64,000 nt of DNA. Source: Scytalidium lignicola (taxonomy: Eukaryota; Ascomycota; Leotiomycetes). The position numbers and the translations under genes are program-made. How positions within the stretch are numbered: position 1 is the stretch's first letter; each line of letters opens with the position of its first letter. The notes under the pieces were generated by a model that was not told the DNA's origin, searched no databases, and saw nothing but the letters and a program-made list of their open reading frames with translations. Location of the stretch: NCBI GenBank assembly GCA_002812745.2, contig NCSJ02000002.1, positions 310,001 to 374,000 on the forward strand, in the 5' to 3' direction. Positions 59,263 through 64,000 of this stretch are shown here, in pieces.

Positions 59263-59519
59263 TCTCGAAAAGGTTACGGAAAGGGGTGGATCATGTGTTT
59301 CTAGCATTTTCAGGAGTTCTGGAATATGGCGTTTACATTGGATGCACAGGTAACCTAGGATATTTAGATATCAATCGTCCTCATGGACACAACCATCCGA
59401 TTACTTGTGAGATGATAAATTTTTCATGCGTTTATGTCAGATAGTGTGGTTTCTATCAAGTCTTTATTTCACCTACCTATTCCATATACGCACGATAACT
59501 TAATCTTAAGCCCGACTGT

Positions 59520-61123
59520 TTAGCTTGCGTCTGCTTTAGAAGAAGCCATCTGCTTAGTAAATTTAATCTTATATTTGAAGTTAACACTTCCCAAAGATCG
59601 ATCTGTGATCCCAATCTCATCCCCATCTCCAATCATATCTCCCATTCTTTTGTCCAAATTGGGTCTTGTTTTCAGCTCTAAGCTCTCTGGGCTTTGCATA
59701 TAGAGCGATTTATTTTCGGCACGAATAGATGGCTTCTTCAATTGCGCTTCTGGTCTAATAGCAAGCGACTCAATAAACTCCATTAGAGTCATATTTGGAT
59801 CGACATCCAGAGGCCGAGCTAAATTCCCGCATACTGGACAATCATCTTTCTTCTCATGTTTGAATGTGTAGGTGTATATACTATCATTCCCACTATACAT
59901 CATGTAATTCTCCTCAAGACCAAGAGAGGGGTTTGTCTGAGTTGCAATTTTGAATGCTTCATTACAGCAACTAGCAGCGATTATAGCATTTGTCGATGCA
60001 ATGGCCGGTATTATGTTTTTAACCACCCCCTGAGTCATTGAGTACGTGACTCCACTAATGTTAAATTCCTTAGCACGGGTAAGAGCTTTTTTGTATAGCC
60101 ATGCGATATGTTCAGGGTCATCATTGTCCAGCTTTGGAAACGGCTTTTCTTGCTCCCATGCGACTATGTGGGCCCATTCAATGCAGTGTTCGGGTTGGCG
60201 AGGTATGGTAGCAAGTGTGCAGAGCGGAACAGCAGCACGAGGAGCATGCATGTCCAGTTGGCATTCTATACAAGACGTCATGGTTGGAAAGATCACTCTT
60301 GATTGTCCCTTGAACCCTGGTTCGTCGTCAGTTTATGTTCATCTCGATATTCACCCTCCCTACTCATACCTTCAGTCCCTCCATCAATTAGAGGTTTCAA
60401 ACTTTCCGGATCCTCGTCATCAACCATATCAACTAATGTCGAATTAATCCATCGTCTTGCTTCGATACTATCTAGACCACAGATTACAATATTAAACTGC
60501 ATGTAGAATGCCTCATCCTTGTCCTGAATTGGGCAATTATGAGGAGTGATTGAGACGCCTTTGACTCTCTTCTCTACAAACTTTGCAGCAACCTCTGCTT
60601 TTGATTTTCCAACATCACTATGACGGAAGAGAAACTGACGGTTGAGGTTTGAGACATCAATTGTGTCTGAATAGTATGAGTAATCGAATATGTAGAGAGA
60701 AAAGATTTGGACCTACCCATGTCTATCACATGGATATTTTTAAATCCCGATAGAGCAAGATTCTTCAGAATCTCACACCCAAGTCCTCCCGCTCCACTAT
60801 GCAGACATTAGCAAGTCACTGGCTTGATGACCGTTCAAAAACTCACATGACTCTACCCAAGCGGTATATTAGCACTATTATTCTACAGATCTAAGTTGAA
60901 CTTAACTAACAAGATATTCATTCTCTCAATAGCAGTAACCGCCTCCTCGCTAGTATCGAAGTCCTCGGCCGTGAATGGGCCAGGATGACAACGGATATTG
61001 TCTAGATATGCCCTGAAATTGTTAGTATGTAACAAGATGGGTTAATATACACAGATACCATCTTGAAGTTGAGTTTAATGGCGGAGTCTGCATTGTACTT
61101 CCAACCACGAGTGTTTGCGACAT
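59520..61123 (-). CDS. UBA3: NEDD8-activating enzyme catalytic subunit UBA3
   Basis: Activates NEDD8 (Rub1) with Ula1/APP-BP1, charging it onto Ubc12 for cullin modification. Exons on the minus strand: 61123-61059, 61012-60911, 60852-60847, 60796-60717, 60666-60370, 60316-59520 (448 residues). Features: [15 protein letters not shown], nucleotide loop GAGGLG at 59-64, [15 protein letters not shown], zinc-ligand pairs CIEC and CPVCG, and catalytic Cys216 in PLCTLATIP. The C-terminal 110 residues form the ubiquitin-fold domain that recruits the E2. Exon 3 is a 6-base exon that supplies AGTCAT and completes the ILVIGAGG strand. All joins are in frame. Confidence 0.94.
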
Positions 61124-61326
61124 TCTAGATGACGTTCAGAGAATGAATGATGTCAAATGTAGTCCGAGTATTGAGTAGACCTTATCTGCCTGCAGGTACA
61201 AGCGCTATCGTAGTCGCCTTAAGCGCAGTCAAAATTGACATTCTGCCACGACCCGCCGCCTTTCATCTATTGAAATGCGTCTTTCGTCAATGGATGCAGA
61301 TTACGTACTGGAAAGGCATCTACGTT

Positions 61327-64000
61327 ATGGAAGACCTTGTAGCAGTAAGCACGTCTTACAAACAGTCTAATCATGAGGAGAAGGAAAACTTAGTAGAGAT
61401 ATCGAAAACAAGAGAAACCTCGCCTAAACCTCAAACTCCTGCTACAACCCCAGCAGAAGCTCTTGAGCTATTACGCCATGAACCTGAATACGAAACATTG
61501 ATCAACACGTTGAAATTTCTCAAAAATGAGGACTGCTCACCAACAGGTTTTAAAATTACTTCACCTAGTCCTGTAGCTGCGCAGTTAGTACAAGTTATTG
61601 TATCAGATATCATCCCAAACTACTGGACCATTCTACAAGAGTCAAGAGGTACCAGGGCTGGAAAATCACACAAGTCAAACAAGACAACAGTTGCTCCAGA
61701 TAAATTCCTACTTTTAACATGTATCAGGAGTGTTCCTGGTCTTGGTGCAATTGTGTTACGTCTCAAAAGCTGCCTTCAGGAAGCCAAACAGAGCAAGAAG
61801 AACATTGGAGCTTCTAGCGTCTTTGAGATTTTGCCAATATTACTGGATACCCTGACTAGTCTTATAGAAGGGGATGGCACAATACAGATATTCTGGGATA
61901 AAATATATAACAATGGGGATAACACAGGAAAGAAAAGGAGTTTATGGCAGGAATTTCTTGCCTTAATAGCAGGAGGGAGGGTGATTGGTACCGCTGCAGA
62001 AGCTGAGGACATCCTTAACGACGTCACCAAGGAAAGGGGTACAAAATATTGGGTTGGAGATGGTATGATTTATAGCAGGTGGCTGGGTCGTAACATCTCC
62101 AACTGGGCGAGAGAACTACCGGATGATGCCGCTGCATGGATACAATGTGGTGAATTATTGACAAAATCATTAAGATTAGGATATACAGGTAGATACCATT
62201 TCACTTACGAATTCACATAAGACTGACGATATCGTAGAGAACATTATAAAGGAGATATTAAGAGCACTATTATTGAGGCATGAAGGAAACCAACAATTTA
62301 CTAGGCTTTTAAATGAACTACCAAACTCCGAGCAAAAGAATGTACTACAGGCTATTTTAAAGATTGCCTCCAAAGAGTACCTATCTTCTACGGTAATATC
62401 CGAAGACAATACTCTATGGTGGCATACAGATGCTGAAGTTGTTTCCGCTGTTGCCGGTTTGGTTCAGATTGTTATGTACAATAATGAATTGATAAAGGAG
62501 GCGCTTATAGCCTGGCTGACAACTTCAACTGGAGCTGGTGTGGGGGACAGCATCTCAATCCGTCGAGCAGCCATAGCTGCTCTTTCTAACAATAAAGAAG
62601 ACCTAGTGACGGTTCTTAACAAAAGCCTCGAGCAATTCGGAGATCAGTTATATATCAGACACACACCAATATTACAACAAGAAGGTTAGCCCCTTATTCC
62701 AGTTAATAGCTATGAACCCAAAGGTTAACAGTAACAAGTTCATGCGCAAGTCCTTCTCATATCTGCTGGTTACGTTCATAGAATATCACCTCTTCGGCTT
62801 TCGATGCTCATGAGGACTGGGAAGCACCTCGGTGTTATTTCAAACAGATTGGCAGCTTCATCTCCTCGTGCACGTTTTCTTGGGATGATCGTTGGCGAAG
62901 CACTATCCAGCCTTGTGGATAAAGGTGATAAATTGCTAGATTTCAAAATGGAAGAAATGGACACAGCAGAGGCAAGATGGTACAAAGGCTTGGTCACAGT
63001 ATCTGACAAAGTGGGATCTATCAACGGGCTTAAAGTAGAAGCGGTGACGATGATAACAAAGAAGATATCCAAGGCATCAATTCATAAAACTACAAAGCCA
63101 AGTCATACATCGAAAACCGCACCTAACTCTTCAAAAATTATTTCAATAGAAGAAATTGAAACTGATGAAGAGGAGTCAGACGACGAAGGTCTCGCTGCAT
63201 ACATGAAACCCGACTCTGATGCAGAGGACTCGGATGAAGACCCAACATTGATAACAAGAAATAAACCTACGGCCCCCGTTTACATTCGGGACCTGATCAC
63301 CTACCTTCGAGATACAGAAAACTACGATCGCCAAAAATTGGCACTAATAACTGCAGCACCTCTGATTACTCGGAAGGCGAATTTTGGTACGGAAGTTACT
63401 TCACATATTGAAGAGCTAGCAACATTGCTAGTGGGCTTGCAGGATAAATACGACTTAGAAAATTTCCAGGAATTGAGGTTACAAGGCATGATTGCGGTGC
63501 TGAAAGCACAGCCTCTGAAAATGGCACAGTGGTTTTCTAAAACTTTCTTCGATGGTGACTACTCGATCTCGCAGCGAGCAACAGTCCTCACAACAATTGG
63601 CCTTGGAGCACGGGAACTTGGAGGATTCGGCGCCGAGGATACTAATCTTACTTCTTCATCTAGACCGTTACCAGATACTAGCTTTCCCTCAAAGACTCTC
63701 CCCGAAAAAATGCATAAACTCTACGCACCTCAACAAGACGAGGCTATCTCTAAGCTCTCCGCCCAGCTATCCAATACCATGATAGCGCCCTTAGCAGCTG
63801 AATTAGCTGACAAGGTGACTGGTCCTCAAATACTAAAGATTCGTACGTTCTCGTCTCGTATGGAAGTTGAGTCAAAACGTAAGAAGCCAACCACCAACCA
63901 ACTTGCAAAGATTGTAGCGGATGGGTTCTTCTTTCCACTTACAGGTCGCTTCTTTATCCACCTGAAGGCTTATGGCTCATCACGGCATTCCAATATTGCC
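61327..64000 (+). CDS. TEL2: telomere length regulator TEL2 (partial, cut by the window end)
   Basis: Core of the TTT (Tel2-Tti1-Tti2) cochaperone, which matures PIKK kinases such as TOR, ATM and ATR. Exons 61327-62188, 62238-62684, 62739 to beyond 64000; 857 residues are visible. Helical-repeat N-terminal part, then the acidic linker rich in Asp/Glu/Ser around residue 590, then the conserved C-terminal block: PVYIRDLITYLRDTENYDRQ, ITAAPLITRKANFGTEV and QGMIAVLKAQPLKMAQWF. The start ATG is inferred: it opens MEDLVAVSTSYK, while the upstream in-frame extension to 61147 looks non-coding. Divergent from UBA3 with 203 bases between starts. Confidence 0.93.

Noticed and set aside
61147..61326. N-terminal extension of TEL2 back to 61147
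   Set aside because: It would begin 26 bases from the UBA3 start codon on the other strand, and its sequence does not resemble TEL2 N-termini; the ATG at 61327 is more natural.

Overview
This window is nuclear DNA of a filamentous ascomycete (Pezizomycotina), and the style of the proteins suggests Leotiomycetes; that placement is inference. The signs are short introns of about 50-60 bases with GTRNGT donors and CTRAC-like branch sites, a Zn2Cys6 regulator, a HapC-type CCAAT-factor subunit and conserved housekeeping genes. I see no transposon, tRNA, rRNA or CRISPR array. I support 27 protein-coding genes, 26 complete and the last cut by the window end. The exon joins given were read by eye from splice signals, frame and family conservation.

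Layout. 0-11 kb: a Zn2Cys6 transcription factor, proteasome subunit beta-2 (PUP1), the nucleoporin NUP159 and a coiled-coil protein that may be CENP-K/Sim4. 11-24 kb: a three-KH-domain RNA-binding protein, a small alpha-beta-barrel-like protein, a Kelch/DUF4110 protein, a prolyl aminopeptidase, VPS71 of the SWR1 complex, a small membrane protein probably in mitochondria, and protein disulfide isomerase (PDI1). 24-29 kb: a 1046-residue Ser-rich protein of unknown function. 29-41 kb: endomembrane genes MON1, DOP1, GRH1 and OST2, with TGS1 among them. 41-47 kb: a TMEM14 protein, CMC2, prefoldin subunit 2, a 3-kb gap, then hapC. 48-56 kb: a Ste20/GCK kinase that seems to carry a 900-residue N-terminal region, then a Cys-rich orphan. 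56-64 kb: complex I 49-kDa subunit, RPC40, UBA3 and the start of TEL2.

Most genes work in unrelated core processes (protein turnover, nuclear transport, ER folding, vesicle traffic, respiration, transcription, neddylation, PIKK assembly). Many are arranged head to head with 170-600 bases between start codons, so they probably share promoters.

The most notable observations concern gene structure. PDI1 has two consecutive 8-base exons that encode part of its first redox active site. UBA3 has a 6-base exon at its nucleotide-binding loop. The TMEM14 gene has a coding first exon that is only the start codon. All three single N characters lie at the start of a homopolymer; the two inside genes shift the frame, and dropping each N restores it, so they are assembly artefacts rather than mutations. 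I found no new multi-gene system; the best novelty candidates are the orphan at 24.8-28.0 kb, the Cys-rich protein at 55.3 kb and the kinase N-terminal region.
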